Below are positions 34,947 to 43,747 of a stretch of 64,000 nucleotides of DNA, piece by piece. The notes beneath the pieces are model-generated. The model was not told the DNA's origin. It did no database searches and was given only the letters and a program-made list of their open reading frames with translations. The first letter of the stretch is position 1; the number at the start of each line of letters is the position of its first letter. This stretch comes from Oricola sp. (lineage in GTDB: Bacteria > Pseudomonadota > Alphaproteobacteria > Rhizobiales > Rhizobiaceae), in contig NZ_JALEGV010000014.1 of NCBI RefSeq assembly GCF_022763245.1, positions 124,001 through 188,000 of the forward strand, in the 5' to 3' direction. The position numbers and the translations under genes are program-made.

Positions 34947-36693
34947 CATCGATACCGACGTTCTGATCATCGGAACGGGCCCGGCCGGCTCCACCACCGC
35001 CGCTTTGCTGTCGAGCTACGGCGTGGAGAACATGGCCATCAACCGCTATCGCTGGCTGGCAAACACGCCGCGCGCCCACATCACCAACCAGCGGGCGATG
35101 GAGGTGATCCGCGACCTCGGCACCGACGTCGAGGACGAGGTCTATTTCTACGGCACGGACCAGGACCTGATGGGCGAGAACGTGTTCTGCACCTCGATCG
35201 CCGGCGAGGAGATCGGCCGCATGAAGAGCTGGGGCAAACACCCGCTGTCGCGCGCCGAGCACATTCTGGCGTCGCCCTCGCAGATGAACGACTGCCCGCA
35301 GACGTTCATGGAGCCGATCCTGTTCAAGACGGCCTGCGCGCGAGGCACCCAGTCGCGCATGTCGACGGAGTATCTCTCCCATGTGCAGGACGAGGACGGC
35401 GTGACCACGACCTGCCTCGACCGGCTGACCGGCAAGGAGTTCACGATACGCTCGAAATTCCTCGTCGGCGCGGATGGCGGCAACTCCAAGGTGGCCGAGC
35501 ATGCCGGCCTTCCGTTTGCGGGCCAGATGGGCGTCGCGGGTTCGATGAACATCCTCTTCAAGGCGGATCTGTCCAAATATGTCGCCCACCGCCCGTCGGT
35601 GCTCTACTGGGTGCTGCAGCCCGGCGCCGAGGTCGGCGGCATTGGCATGGGGCTGGTGCGCATGATCCGGCCCTGGAACGAATGGCTGATCAACTGGGGA
35701 TACGACATCAACCAGCCGCCGCCCAAGGTCGATGAAGCTTTCGCCGTGAAAGTGGCGCGCGACCTGATCGGCGATCCCGACATCGAGATCGAGTTCCAGG
35801 ACGCGTCCGTCTGGACGGTCAACAATTGCTATGCGACCCATCTGCAGAAAGGACGCGTCTTCTGCATGGGTGACGCCATTCACCGGCATCCGCCGTCCAA
35901 CGGGCTCGGCTCGAACACGTCGATCCAGGACGGGTTCAACCTTGCCTGGAAGCTCGCGATGGTCGTCAGGGGCGAGGCTGGGCCGGACCTTCTGGAAAGC
36001 TACAGCGCTGAGCGCGCGCCGGTCGCCAAGCAGATCGTCACACGCGCCAACCAGTCGATCGAGGAATTCGGACCGATCTTCGAGTCGCTCGGACTTCTGG
36101 AATCAGTTGATCCGGTCAAGATGCAGGCCAACATGGATGCGCGCTGCGACAATACGCCGGACGCGGAGCGGCAGCGCGACGCGATCCGCAAGGCGATCGC
36201 CTTCAAGGAGTACGAGTTCGACGCGCATGGCGTGGAGATGAACCAGCGTTACGCGTCCGAGGCAATCGTCACCGACGGTCAGCCGGAACCCGCCTTCGAA
36301 CGCGACAGGGACCTTCATTATGCCGCGACCACGTGGCCGGGCGCGCGCGTGCCGCATGTCTGGGTTCATGACGAGCGCGGCGGCAAGGCGTCCACCCTCG
36401 ACATCACCGGTCATGGGCGGTTCACGCTTCTGACCGGGATCGGCGGCGAAGGCTGGGTCGATGCGGCCACGATCGTCGGCAAGGAACTCGGCATCGAAAT
36501 CGCGAGCCACGTCATCGGTCCGCGCCAGCAGTGGCAGGACTATTCCGGCGACTGGGCGCGGGCCCGCGAGGTGCGCGACAGCGGCGTCGTCCTGGTGCGG
36601 CCCGACCATCACGTCTGCTGGCGCCGCGAGACGGTCGCCGACGAACCCGCGGCGGAGTTGCGCCGTGTCATGAAGCAGATCCTGAGCCGTTAG
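34939..36693 (+). CDS. FAD-dependent aromatic monooxygenase (TfdB/phenol hydroxylase-like)
   Basis: 584-residue flavoprotein hydroxylase. Features: N-terminal dinucleotide fold IIGTGPAGSTTAALL (about 9-24), DG motif GADGGNSKVAEHAG, FAD-binding GD motif GRVFCMGDAIHRHPPSNGLGSNTSIQDGFNLAWKLA (split here: GRVFCMGDAIHRHPP and GLGSNTSIQDGFNLAW), and a C-terminal thioredoxin-like domain (about 460-584). The length and domain plan match 2,4-dichlorophenol 6-monooxygenase and relatives. In this operon it probably hydroxylates a phenol or resorcinol-type compound to hydroxyquinol for the dioxygenase. The true substrate is not determined. GGGAGG precedes the ATG. Confidence 0.84.
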   Translation: MADIDTDVLIIGTGPAGSTTAALLSSYGVENMAINRYRWLANTPRAHITNQRAMEVIRDLGTDVEDEVYFYGTDQDLMGENVFCTSIAGEEIGRMKSWGKHPLSRAEHILASPSQMNDCPQTFMEPILFKTACARGTQSRMSTEYLSHVQDEDGVTTTCLDRLTGKEFTIRSKFLVGADGGNSKVAEHAGLPFAGQMGVAGSMNILFKADLSKYVAHRPSVLYWVLQPGAEVGGIGMGLVRMIRPWNEWLINWGYDINQPPPKVDEAFAVKVARDLIGDPDIEIEFQDASVWTVNNCYATHLQKGRVFCMGDAIHRHPPSNGLGSNTSIQDGFNLAWKLAMVVRGEAGPDLLESYSAERAPVAKQIVTRANQSIEEFGPIFESLGLLESVDPVKMQANMDARCDNTPDAERQRDAIRKAIAFKEYEFDAHGVEMNQRYASEAIVTDGQPEPAFERDRDLHYAATTWPGARVPHVWVHDERGGKASTLDITGHGRFTLLTGIGGEGWVDAATIVGKELGIEIASHVIGPRQQWQDYSGDWARAREVRDSGVVLVRPDHHVCWRRETVADEPAAELRRVMKQILSR

Positions 36694-36703
36694 GGAGGAC
36701 CTG

Positions 36704-37588
36704 ATGGAAGCGCATGAGAAGGGCTATTTCACCGAGGAAAATTCAATCGAGGTGGTCACCGGCCGCAACGCGAAGGCCAGGGACGAGCGGCTGAAATCCA
36801 TCATGGAGGTGGTGACGCGCAAGCTGCACGAGGCGGTCAAGGAGATCGAGCCGTCCGAGAAGGAGTGGTTCGACGCCATCATGTTCCTGACCGACACCGG
36901 GCACATGTGCAATGAATGGCGACAGGAATTCATCCTTCTTTCCGATGTGCTGGGCGTCTCGATGCTGGTCGATGCGATCAACAACCGCAAACCCTCGGGG
37001 GCCTCGGAATCGACCGTCCTCGGGCCGTTCCACGTGGCCGACGCACCGGTGCGCCACATGGGCGACAACATCTGCCTCGACCACAAGGGAGAGGACATGG
37101 TGGTCTCGGGCCGCATTCTCGACACCGAAGGCAATCCGATCGACGAGGCGGTCATCGATGTCTGGCAGGCCAATGACGAAGGCTTCTACGACGTGCAGCA
37201 GAAGGGCATCCAGCCGGACTTCAACCTGCGTGGCGTCTTTCGCACCGGACGCGACGGACGCTACTGGTTCCGCGCGGTGAAGCCGAAATATTACCCGATC
37301 CCCGATGACGGGCCGGTCGGCAAGATGCTGTCGGCGCTTGGCCGCCACCCGCATCGACCGGCGCATCTTCACTACATCATCAAGGCCGACGGTTTCGAGA
37401 CGCTGACCACGCATATCTTCGACCCCGACGACCCCTATATCGATTCCGACGCGGTGTTCGGCGTGAAGGAAAGCCTGCTCGCTGAATTCCGGCGGACCGA
37501 GGACGCCGCAAGGGCGAAGGAGTACGACTTCAAGCAGGCGTGGTTCTGGGAAGTCGAGCACGATTTCGTGCTGGCGCGCGAGGCGTAG
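36704..37588 (+). CDS. Intradiol ring-cleavage dioxygenase, hydroxyquinol 1,2-dioxygenase-like
   Basis: 294-residue enzyme with N-terminal dimerisation and C-terminal catalytic domains. All four expected iron ligands are present: Tyr162 (GFYDVQ), Tyr197 (YYPIPDDGP), His221 and His223 (RPAHLHY). Cleaves hydroxyquinol or a catechol between the hydroxyls; with maleylacetate reductase in the operon, hydroxyquinol is the best guess. GGGAGG lies before the ATG, 10 bases after the monooxygenase stop. Last gene of the operon. Probably the working dioxygenase, in contrast to the Phe163 paralogue at 28259. Confidence 0.86.
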   Translation: MEAHEKGYFTEENSIEVVTGRNAKARDERLKSIMEVVTRKLHEAVKEIEPSEKEWFDAIMFLTDTGHMCNEWRQEFILLSDVLGVSMLVDAINNRKPSGASESTVLGPFHVADAPVRHMGDNICLDHKGEDMVVSGRILDTEGNPIDEAVIDVWQANDEGFYDVQQKGIQPDFNLRGVFRTGRDGRYWFRAVKPKYYPIPDDGPVGKMLSALGRHPHRPAHLHYIIKADGFETLTTHIFDPDDPYIDSDAVFGVKESLLAEFRRTEDAARAKEYDFKQAWFWEVEHDFVLAREA

Positions 37589-37806
37589 GCCGGAACCTCC
37601 AAATCCCGTCTGGGAGACGGTCCGACGTCTCCTCACATGCTGGCATCCATGCCTTGGCCCGGCCCGGTCGTGATGATCGGGCCGTGGCGTTCCAGTGCTT
37701 TCCGCTCCGATCGGCCTCTTGGCGCCGGCCATACACCCCCCGAAACCATCCAACCCATCGAAACCGTGAGGCTTGCGCCGTCCGATTGCAGCGCGTTGTC
37801 ATGGTT
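37589..37806. other. Gap between dioxygenase operon and MarR promoter
   Basis: No convincing gene. Two hairpins are possible: GGAGAC (37613-37618) with GTCTCC (37627-37632), and CGGCCCG (37660-37666) with CGGGCCG (37678-37684). Neither is followed by a T-run, so they are only weak terminator candidates for the aromatic operon. A short open frame from 37637 runs into the repeat array and has no protein-like character. Confidence 0.4.
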
Positions 37807-37820
37807 CGTTTCGTGGTTGA

Positions 37821-37876
37821 CAAATCAACGTAGACAAATCAATGTTGATAAATCAACGTAGATAAGTCTACATTGA
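37821..37876. repeat. Four tandem 14-bp repeats in the MarR promoter
   Basis: Units: CAAATCAACGTAGA (37821-37834), CAAATCAATGTTGA (37835-37848), TAAATCAACGTAGA (37849-37862) and TAAGTCTACATTGA (37863-37876). A degenerate half-unit ending TTGA precedes them (37807-37820). Each unit contains the near-palindrome TCAAYGTWGA, and ATCAATGTTGAT (37839-37850) is symmetric. The array ends 34 bases before the GTG start of the MarR gene. Very likely a multi-site operator for the regulator. Confidence 0.75.
37845..37874 (+). promoter_or_regulatory. Likely promoter of the MarR/enolase/dehydrogenase genes
   Basis: TTGATA (37845-37850) and TACATT (37869-37874) with an 18-base spacer, both inside the repeat array. 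A second possible -35, TTGACA, lies at 37817-37822. Regulator bound to the repeats would cover the promoter, so autorepression is expected. Confidence 0.45.
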
Positions 37877-37910
37877 TCGCCAGTGACGCTGGCGATGGGA
37901 GGAGCACGAC

Positions 37911-38519
37911 GTGGCTGGAACGGCCGATACAGAGCGATCCAAGGATCGCCCCGCGGAGACGTGCGGTGACGAGCAGGACAAACCGCTCGCCGCGAGTGCC
38001 GAGGGGTCTCAACCGGACCCGTGGAACCAGGCGGTCGATGAAAACCGCAAGCTCGATCTCGCGGAGTATCCGGGCGCGCTTCTCATGCGTGTCGCGACGG
38101 TCATCCATCAGCAGACAACCGCCGTCTATGCCCGCGAACACGACCTGTCGGTACCCGAGTGGCGCATTCTCGGCCGGCTTTGCGTGTCAGCGCCCATCCG
38201 CCGCGCCACCTTGTGCAGGCTCTCCAATATCGACAAGGCACAGGCCAGCCGCGTCATCCAGACCTTGCAGGAACGCGGTCTCGTCGATGTCCATATCGAC
38301 GCTTCGCATCGCAACCGCCAGATCATCGACATCACGGATGAGGGACGCGACATCGCCGAACGCATCTTCCCCGAGGCGCTTGCCGAACAACTGAAACTTC
38401 TGCGGACGCTCACTCCCGAGGAGCGGCGAACCACCTTCAAGGTGCTTCGCAAATTGCTGGCTCTCTACGGCCTGTCCATTCCCGGGCCCGCGGCCAGCTA
38501 CAAGGAAGAACTCCCATGA
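37911..38519 (+). CDS. MarR-family regulator
   Basis: 202-residue regulator. A polar, probably disordered N-terminus of about 50 residues precedes a winged-helix domain: ALLMRVATVIHQQTTAVYAREHDLSVPEW (split at 56-84), recognition region CRLSNIDKAQASRVIQTLQERGLV and wing DASHRNRQIIDITDEGRD. GTG start with GGGAGG upstream. Its stop overlaps the enolase-family gene start (ATGA). Probably senses a carboxylate imported by the downstream transporter and binds the 14-bp repeat array. Confidence 0.86.
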   Translation: MAGTADTERSKDRPAETCGDEQDKPLAASAEGSQPDPWNQAVDENRKLDLAEYPGALLMRVATVIHQQTTAVYAREHDLSVPEWRILGRLCVSAPIRRATLCRLSNIDKAQASRVIQTLQERGLVDVHIDASHRNRQIIDITDEGRDIAERIFPEALAEQLKLLRTLTPEERRTTFKVLRKLLALYGLSIPGPAASYKEELP

Positions 38520-39709
38520 AGATCACCGGCATCGAAACGCTTCATGCCGATGGCGGATACCGGACGTGTTGCTACGTCAAGATGTCCACCGACGAGGGGC
38601 TTGTCGGCTGGTCGGAATATTACGAGGGCCTGACCGGTGCTTCGGTGACGAACGTGATCCGCGACTTCGCAAAGGTGGCGGTCGGCATGGATCCGCGACA
38701 GGTCGGGCGGATCAGCGAATCCCTGCTCGCCTCCACGCGCCTCTCGCAAGGCGGGCTGACGCATCAGGGCGTCGCCGCGATCGAGAACGCTTGCCTCGAC
38801 ATCCAGGGCAAGGCGCAAGGCGTGCCCGTTCACGCCTTGTTCGGCGGCGCTTTCCGCGAGCGCGTGCCCGTCTATTGGACCCATTGCGGCAGCTACCGGG
38901 TTCGCCACGCCGATTTCTATGAAAAGGAGCTCGGCTGCGAACCGGTGCGCACGCTGGACGATTTCGCCCGGCTCGGACGGGAAGCGGCCGAACAGGGCTT
39001 CACCGCGCTGAAGACCAACCCCGTCTTCTTCGACGCGGACCGGCCCTACATGTTCAATGGCGGGTTCCGGATCGCGCCGGGCTTCCTCGACCGCAGCATC
39101 GGGGACGCCAGGATCGGCGGGATCATCGAGCAGTTGCAGGCGCTTCGCGACGGCGCGGGCCCGGACATGGGCATCATGCTCGACGTCAGTTTCAGCCAGC
39201 GGACGGAAGGCTATCTGCGGCTCGCGCGCAGGCTGGAGGAACTCGGCCTCTATTGGCTCGAACTCGATATGCGGGACCCGGAAGGAGTGGCGATGATCCG
39301 CCGTTCGACCGGAACGCCCGTCGCCTCGCTGGAATCGCTGCACGGCATTCATGAATACCGCCCCTATCTCGTGGAGCGCGCCGTCGACACGGCGATCGTC
39401 GATCCGCTTTGGAACGGGGTCTGGCAATCGGTCCGCGTCGCGACGCTTGCCGACGCGTTCGAGACGCATATCGCGCCTCACAATCCGGTGGGCGACCTCG
39501 GCAACCTGATCAGCGCGCATTTCTGCGCTTCGATCCCGAACTTCAGGATCATGGAGCTGCGCGCCGACGAGGCGCCGTGGACGCGGGATTTTCTCACCCA
39601 TCCGTCCACGATCGAGAATGGCGAGATCGTCGTTCCGACGCGGCCGGGATGGGGATCCGACATCAACGAAGACGCGCTGGCGGCGCACCCGCCGCGCGCG
39701 TCACGCTAG
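38516..39709 (+). CDS. Enolase-superfamily enzyme, acid-sugar dehydratase-like
   Basis: 397-residue mandelate racemase/muconate lactonising enzyme family member. Barrel residues: K-x-N motif TALKTNPVF (about 165-171), metal ligands Asp (MLDVSFSQ), Glu (YWLELDM) and Glu (ASLESLHG), and a His base in IAPHNPVGDLG. K-x-N with this His environment resembles D-galactonate-dehydratase-like enzymes more than mandelate racemase (K-x-K). It likely dehydrates a sugar acid or hydroxy acid. Couples to MarR by ATGA; the next gene follows by 11 bases. Confidence 0.8.
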   Translation: MKITGIETLHADGGYRTCCYVKMSTDEGLVGWSEYYEGLTGASVTNVIRDFAKVAVGMDPRQVGRISESLLASTRLSQGGLTHQGVAAIENACLDIQGKAQGVPVHALFGGAFRERVPVYWTHCGSYRVRHADFYEKELGCEPVRTLDDFARLGREAAEQGFTALKTNPVFFDADRPYMFNGGFRIAPGFLDRSIGDARIGGIIEQLQALRDGAGPDMGIMLDVSFSQRTEGYLRLARRLEELGLYWLELDMRDPEGVAMIRRSTGTPVASLESLHGIHEYRPYLVERAVDTAIVDPLWNGVWQSVRVATLADAFETHIAPHNPVGDLGNLISAHFCASIPNFRIMELRADEAPWTRDFLTHPSTIENGEIVVPTRPGWGSDINEDALAAHPPRASR

Positions 39710-39720
39710 GGGGCTGCGAG

Positions 39721-40686
39721 ATGCGGGTTGTGTATTGGGCGCGGATGCGGTTGGCGAAGGAACGGATCATCGCGGCGATCGAAGCCGTGCCGGGCGCTCA
39801 ACTGACCGTTGTCGAGACGATCGACGAATTGATGCCTGAGCTGCCCGGTGCGGGCGCTCTGTTGCTGGCGGACGCGCCGCCGGACATGGCGCGCAAGGTG
39901 AAAGATGCGCTGTCGTCGCCGGAGAACACCGTAAAGTGGATGCACTTCCTCACCGCGGGCCGCGAAGGTTTCGAAGCCGTCGGCCTGCCGGACGGCGTAG
40001 CGGTGACGTACCCCGCCGGCGGCGTTGCGCCCGCGGTCGCCGAACATGCCATGACGCTGTTGCTGGCGGTGACGCGGCGCGTGCCGGCGATGCTGGCTGA
40101 ACAGGCGAAGCGCAACTGGTCGCGCGAGACGGTGTCCGCCAATGCCCGCTCGATCGAGGGCATGACCATGGCCATCGTGGGATACGGGCAGATCGGCCGC
40201 GAGATCGCGCGGCGTGCCAAGGGATTCGGCGTTCACACGATCGGTCTCTCGCGCACGGCTCGCGCCGACGAGTTTCTCGATGAAAGCCACGGGCTCGACG
40301 ATCTGAAGCCGGTCCTCGGCCGTGTCGACATCGTCATGATCGCGATCGCCCTGACCGACGAGACCCGACACCTGATCAATGCCGACACGATCGCGGCGGC
40401 GAAGCCGGGCTTCATCCTCGTGAACGTGGCGCGCGGCGGGCTCGTCGATCAGGTCGCGCTCGCCGAGGCCCTCGTCTCGGGGCAGATCTTCGGCGCCGGA
40501 CTGGATGTCGTCGATCCCGAGCCGCTGCCCGCGGACGACCCGCTCTGGGAGGCGCCCAACCTGATCGTGTCGCCGCATTTCGCGGGCGGCGCAAGCATCG
40601 CCAGCCAGAAGCGTCTGGCAAGCGGCGCGGCGGATAACCTCAAGCGCCTGATGGCGGGAGACGCGCTGCTGCATCAAGTGAACTGA
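39721..40686 (+). CDS. D-2-hydroxyacid dehydrogenase (NAD-dependent)
   Basis: 321-residue oxidoreductase interconverting 2-hydroxy acids and 2-keto acids. Rossmann motif GYGQIGREIARRAKGFG, catalytic Arg (NVARGGLVD), Glu (DPEPLP) and His (SPHFAGG). In this operon it probably acts on the keto acid formed by the enolase-family enzyme, or on the imported hydroxy acid. Length is typical for the GhrA/CtBP-like group. Confidence 0.87.
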   Translation: MRVVYWARMRLAKERIIAAIEAVPGAQLTVVETIDELMPELPGAGALLLADAPPDMARKVKDALSSPENTVKWMHFLTAGREGFEAVGLPDGVAVTYPAGGVAPAVAEHAMTLLLAVTRRVPAMLAEQAKRNWSRETVSANARSIEGMTMAIVGYGQIGREIARRAKGFGVHTIGLSRTARADEFLDESHGLDDLKPVLGRVDIVMIAIALTDETRHLINADTIAAAKPGFILVNVARGGLVDQVALAEALVSGQIFGAGLDVVDPEPLPADDPLWEAPNLIVSPHFAGGASIASQKRLASGAADNLKRLMAGDALLHQVN

Positions 40687-40712
40687 ATTCTCACTGGGAC
40701 AAGGAGGAAACC

Positions 40713-41696
40713 ATGGGAACACGCAGGGGAATGCTCACAGGAATGGTCCTGGCCGCGACGCTGTCGCTGGTGGGAGGAGCCGGATCCGCAATCGCACAGG
40801 ACAAGCTCGATCTTGCGACGATCGTCGTCGGCTTCCCGCCCGGAGGCGGCACCGACACCACCGCACGCATCGTCGCGGAGAAGCTGAGCGGCACCTATGC
40901 CGACTCGGTGATCGTTGAAAACCGTCCGGGCGCAGGCGGGCGCATCGCTGCCGCATATGTCAAGGATTGTCCGACCGACGGCAGCTGCATGTTGTTCACG
41001 CCGGCCTTTCCGCTGATCATCCATCCGCATCTCTATGCGGACATGCCGTTCGACACGCTCAACGACTTCGTGCCCGTCGCCACGACCCATTTCGGCGTGC
41101 TAGCGCTGTCTGTGGGGCCGGGAGCGCCGGAAAGCATCAAGACGCTGGAAGATTTCCTGAACTGGGCGAAAGAGAACCCGGACCAGGCGAGCTTCGGCGG
41201 CCCTGTCGGCGGATCGCAGCACTTCACCGGCATTCTGCTGTCGAACGCGTCCGGCGTCGATCTTGAGCTGATCGGCTATCCGGGCGGCGCGCCTTCGGTC
41301 ACCGACGCGCTCGGCGGGCATATTCCGGCCGTGATCACGCCGATGGCGGAAGTCCTTCCGCATGCGGCAGAGGGGACGCTTCGCATTCTCGCCGCGACCT
41401 CGAAAGAGCGCTCGAAGCTGGCGCCGGACATCCCGACCTTCACCGAACTCGGCTACGACATCGTCGTGCAGGACTGGTCGGGCTTCCTGATGCCGGCCGG
41501 AACGCCGGCCGAGGTGGTGGAGCGCGCCAATGCGGCGATTTCCTCTGTCGTCGAAACGCAGGACGTCATCGACCGGATGGGCGAATTGGGCATGGAAGCC
41601 CAGCCGACCTCCGTTGCCGATTTCGCCAAGGTGCTTCCGGAAAGCTACGCGAAATACGGCAAGATCATCGAGGACAACAACATCGAAGTCCAATAG
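40713..41696 (+). CDS. Tripartite tricarboxylate transporter substrate-binding protein (Bug/TctC)
   Basis: 327-residue periplasmic protein of the Bug family with a Sec signal peptide (cleavage after AIAQ, about residue 28). Typical Bug phrases: VVGFPPGGGTDTTARI and ENRPGAGGRIAA (two loops that hold a carboxylate), ATTSKERS near the hinge and GFLMPAGTP. Delivers a di- or tricarboxylate or sugar acid to the TctA/TctB membrane pair. AGGAGG precedes the ATG. Part of the MarR-controlled module. Confidence 0.88.
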   Translation: MGTRRGMLTGMVLAATLSLVGGAGSAIAQDKLDLATIVVGFPPGGGTDTTARIVAEKLSGTYADSVIVENRPGAGGRIAAAYVKDCPTDGSCMLFTPAFPLIIHPHLYADMPFDTLNDFVPVATTHFGVLALSVGPGAPESIKTLEDFLNWAKENPDQASFGGPVGGSQHFTGILLSNASGVDLELIGYPGGAPSVTDALGGHIPAVITPMAEVLPHAAEGTLRILAATSKERSKLAPDIPTFTELGYDIVVQDWSGFLMPAGTPAEVVERANAAISSVVETQDVIDRMGELGMEAQPTSVADFAKVLPESYAKYGKIIEDNNIEVQ

Positions 41697-41770
41697 CGGC
41701 CTGGATCGATCGCGGGAGCCTCCGGGCTCCCGCAAGTCTCGTCGGCAACCCGTTTTGAGAAGGATGCGCG

Positions 41771-42217
41771 ATGCGCGTGAACGCGATCAACCGCGGTGAA
41801 TGCGTTGCCGCCCTGGTCGTCGGGGCGATCGGGTTGGCGATCGTCTGGATCGGAAGCGACTACGCGGTCGGAACGCCCCGACGGATCGGGCCGGGTTTCT
41901 TCCCGCTGGCCATCGGGGCTCTGCTTCTCATGTTGTCCGTCGGGCTTGTCTTCGAGGCGCTGCGCGCCGAACGCCGGTCAATCGAATTCCAGGCGCGTCC
42001 GTTTCTCTTGGTCATGGCGGCGCTGGCTTCTTTCGCGGTCTTCATGGAGCGGATCGGCCTCGTCCCGGCGACCATCTGTCTGGTCGTCTTGAGCGCGCTC
42101 GCCGAAACGCCTTTCAGGCCGTTGCGGACCCTGCTTCTCGCCCTCGCCGTCTCTGCGATGGGCGTCCTCATCTTCGTCTACGCGCTTGGCCTTCCGCTCA
42201 AGTCCTTCACCTGGTGA
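41771..42217 (+). CDS. Tripartite tricarboxylate transporter small membrane subunit (TctB)
   Basis: 148-residue membrane protein with four hydrophobic segments, including the conserved PRRIGPGFFPLAIGALLLMLSV (split: PRRIGPGFFP, LAIGALLLML). Family-typical size. Three bases separate it from TctA. Confidence 0.87.
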   Translation: MRVNAINRGECVAALVVGAIGLAIVWIGSDYAVGTPRRIGPGFFPLAIGALLLMLSVGLVFEALRAERRSIEFQARPFLLVMAALASFAVFMERIGLVPATICLVVLSALAETPFRPLRTLLLALAVSAMGVLIFVYALGLPLKSFTW

Positions 42218-42220
42218 CGC

Positions 42221-43729
42221 ATGGAAACCCTGTCAAATCTCGCCTCCGGGTTCCAGGTTGCGCTCGACCCCTACATGCTGGCGATCTGCCTGATCGGCGT
42301 GACCGTCGGAACGCTGGTCGGCGTGCTGCCGGGCATCGGCGCCATGGCCGCGATCTCGATCGCGCTGCCGATCACCTATCACATGGACACGACCGCCGCG
42401 CTGATCATGCTCGCGGGCATTTTCTACGGCGCGCAATATGGCGGCTCCACCGCCGCGATCCTGCTCAACCTGCCGGGAACCGCCACCAATGCGGTCACCT
42501 GCCTCGACGGATATCCGATGTCGAAACAGGGCAGGGCGGGCGTGGCGCTGTTCATGACGACCATCACCTCCTTCGTCGGCGGATGCATCGGCATTGTCCT
42601 GATGATCGGCTTCGCGCCGGCGTTGTCCCGCTTCGCCCTCAGCTTCTCCTCGGCTGAATATTTCTCGATCATGCTGCTCGGCCTCGTCGCGGCATCGACC
42701 CTTTCCGTCGGCTCGCCGCTGAAGGGGCTCGCTATGGTCGTCATGGGCATCGCGCTTGGCCTCGTGGGCATCGACGTGACGAGCGGTCATCCGCGCTACA
42801 CGTTCGGCGTCATCCGCCTGATGGACGGCGTCAACCTGCTGGCGCTCGGCATGGGCCTGTTCGGGGTGGCCGAAATCCTCAACAATCTCGGCAAGCCGAC
42901 GCAGCAGCTCAAGGCAGGGTCGGTCACCTTGCGGTCGCTGCTGCCGTCGAGAGAAGACTGGAAGGCGAGCGTCATGCCGACCGTGCGCGGCGCGGCCATC
43001 GGTTCAGGCGTCGGCACGCTTCCCGGCACCGGGCCCGGCATCGCCGCGTTCATGGCCTATGCGGTCGAAAAGCGCGTCGCAAAGGATCCATCGCGTTTCG
43101 GTCATGGCGCGATCGAGGGTATCGCCAGCCCGGAGGCCGCCAACAACGCCGCGGTCCAGGCCGCCTTCATCCCGACCCTGAGCCTCGGCATCCCGGGTGA
43201 CGCGGTGATCGCGATCCTGATGGGCGCGATGCTGATCCACGGCATCGTTCCCGGCCCGCAATTCATCACCAGCCATCCGGACACGTTCTGGGGCCTGATC
43301 GCCAGCTTCTGGATCGGCAACGTGCTGCTGCTGATCCTCAACATCCCGATGATCGGGATCTGGGTGCGCATCCTGACGATCCCCTACAGGCTGCTCTATC
43401 CGGCGATGCTGTTCTTCGTCTGCGTCGGTGTCTACGCCATGCGCAACAATCCCTTCGACGTCTATCTGACGATGCTGTTCGGCGGGATCGGGTATTTCAT
43501 GCTGCGGTTCCAGTATCCGGCCGCGCCGCTGTTGCTCGGCTTCATTCTCGGGCCGCTGATGGAGGAACACCTGAAGCGGGCGCTGCAGATCTCGCGGGGA
43601 GACTTCCTGGTCTTCGTGGACCGACCGATCAGCGCGGTCTTCCTCGTCGCGACGCTGCTTGTGTTCGCCTTCACGGTCAAACCGGCCGTCATGCGCGCGC
43701 TGTCGCGGAGATCGAGAGCCGAAAGCTGA
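42221..43729 (+). CDS. Tripartite tricarboxylate transporter large membrane subunit (TctA)
   Basis: 502-residue inner-membrane carrier of the TctA family with roughly ten to twelve hydrophobic segments. Signatures: GTLVGVLPGIGAMAAISIALP and the inverted-repeat counterpart GTLPGTGPGIAAFMAYAVEK, plus SPEAANNAAVQAAFIPTLSLGIPG (split). The two glycine/proline-rich repeats form the substrate and ion site. Driven by the ion gradient, unlike the ABC importers nearby. Confidence 0.9.
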   Translation: METLSNLASGFQVALDPYMLAICLIGVTVGTLVGVLPGIGAMAAISIALPITYHMDTTAALIMLAGIFYGAQYGGSTAAILLNLPGTATNAVTCLDGYPMSKQGRAGVALFMTTITSFVGGCIGIVLMIGFAPALSRFALSFSSAEYFSIMLLGLVAASTLSVGSPLKGLAMVVMGIALGLVGIDVTSGHPRYTFGVIRLMDGVNLLALGMGLFGVAEILNNLGKPTQQLKAGSVTLRSLLPSREDWKASVMPTVRGAAIGSGVGTLPGTGPGIAAFMAYAVEKRVAKDPSRFGHGAIEGIASPEAANNAAVQAAFIPTLSLGIPGDAVIAILMGAMLIHGIVPGPQFITSHPDTFWGLIASFWIGNVLLLILNIPMIGIWVRILTIPYRLLYPAMLFFVCVGVYAMRNNPFDVYLTMLFGGIGYFMLRFQYPAAPLLLGFILGPLMEEHLKRALQISRGDFLVFVDRPISAVFLVATLLVFAFTVKPAVMRALSRRSRAES

Positions 43730-43747
43730 AAGCCGGGCGAGGTCCGG

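Noticed and set aside
37637-37861. Short open frame in the MarR upstream region
   Set aside because: It runs into the 14-bp repeat array and its composition is not protein-like; the region is better read as promoter.
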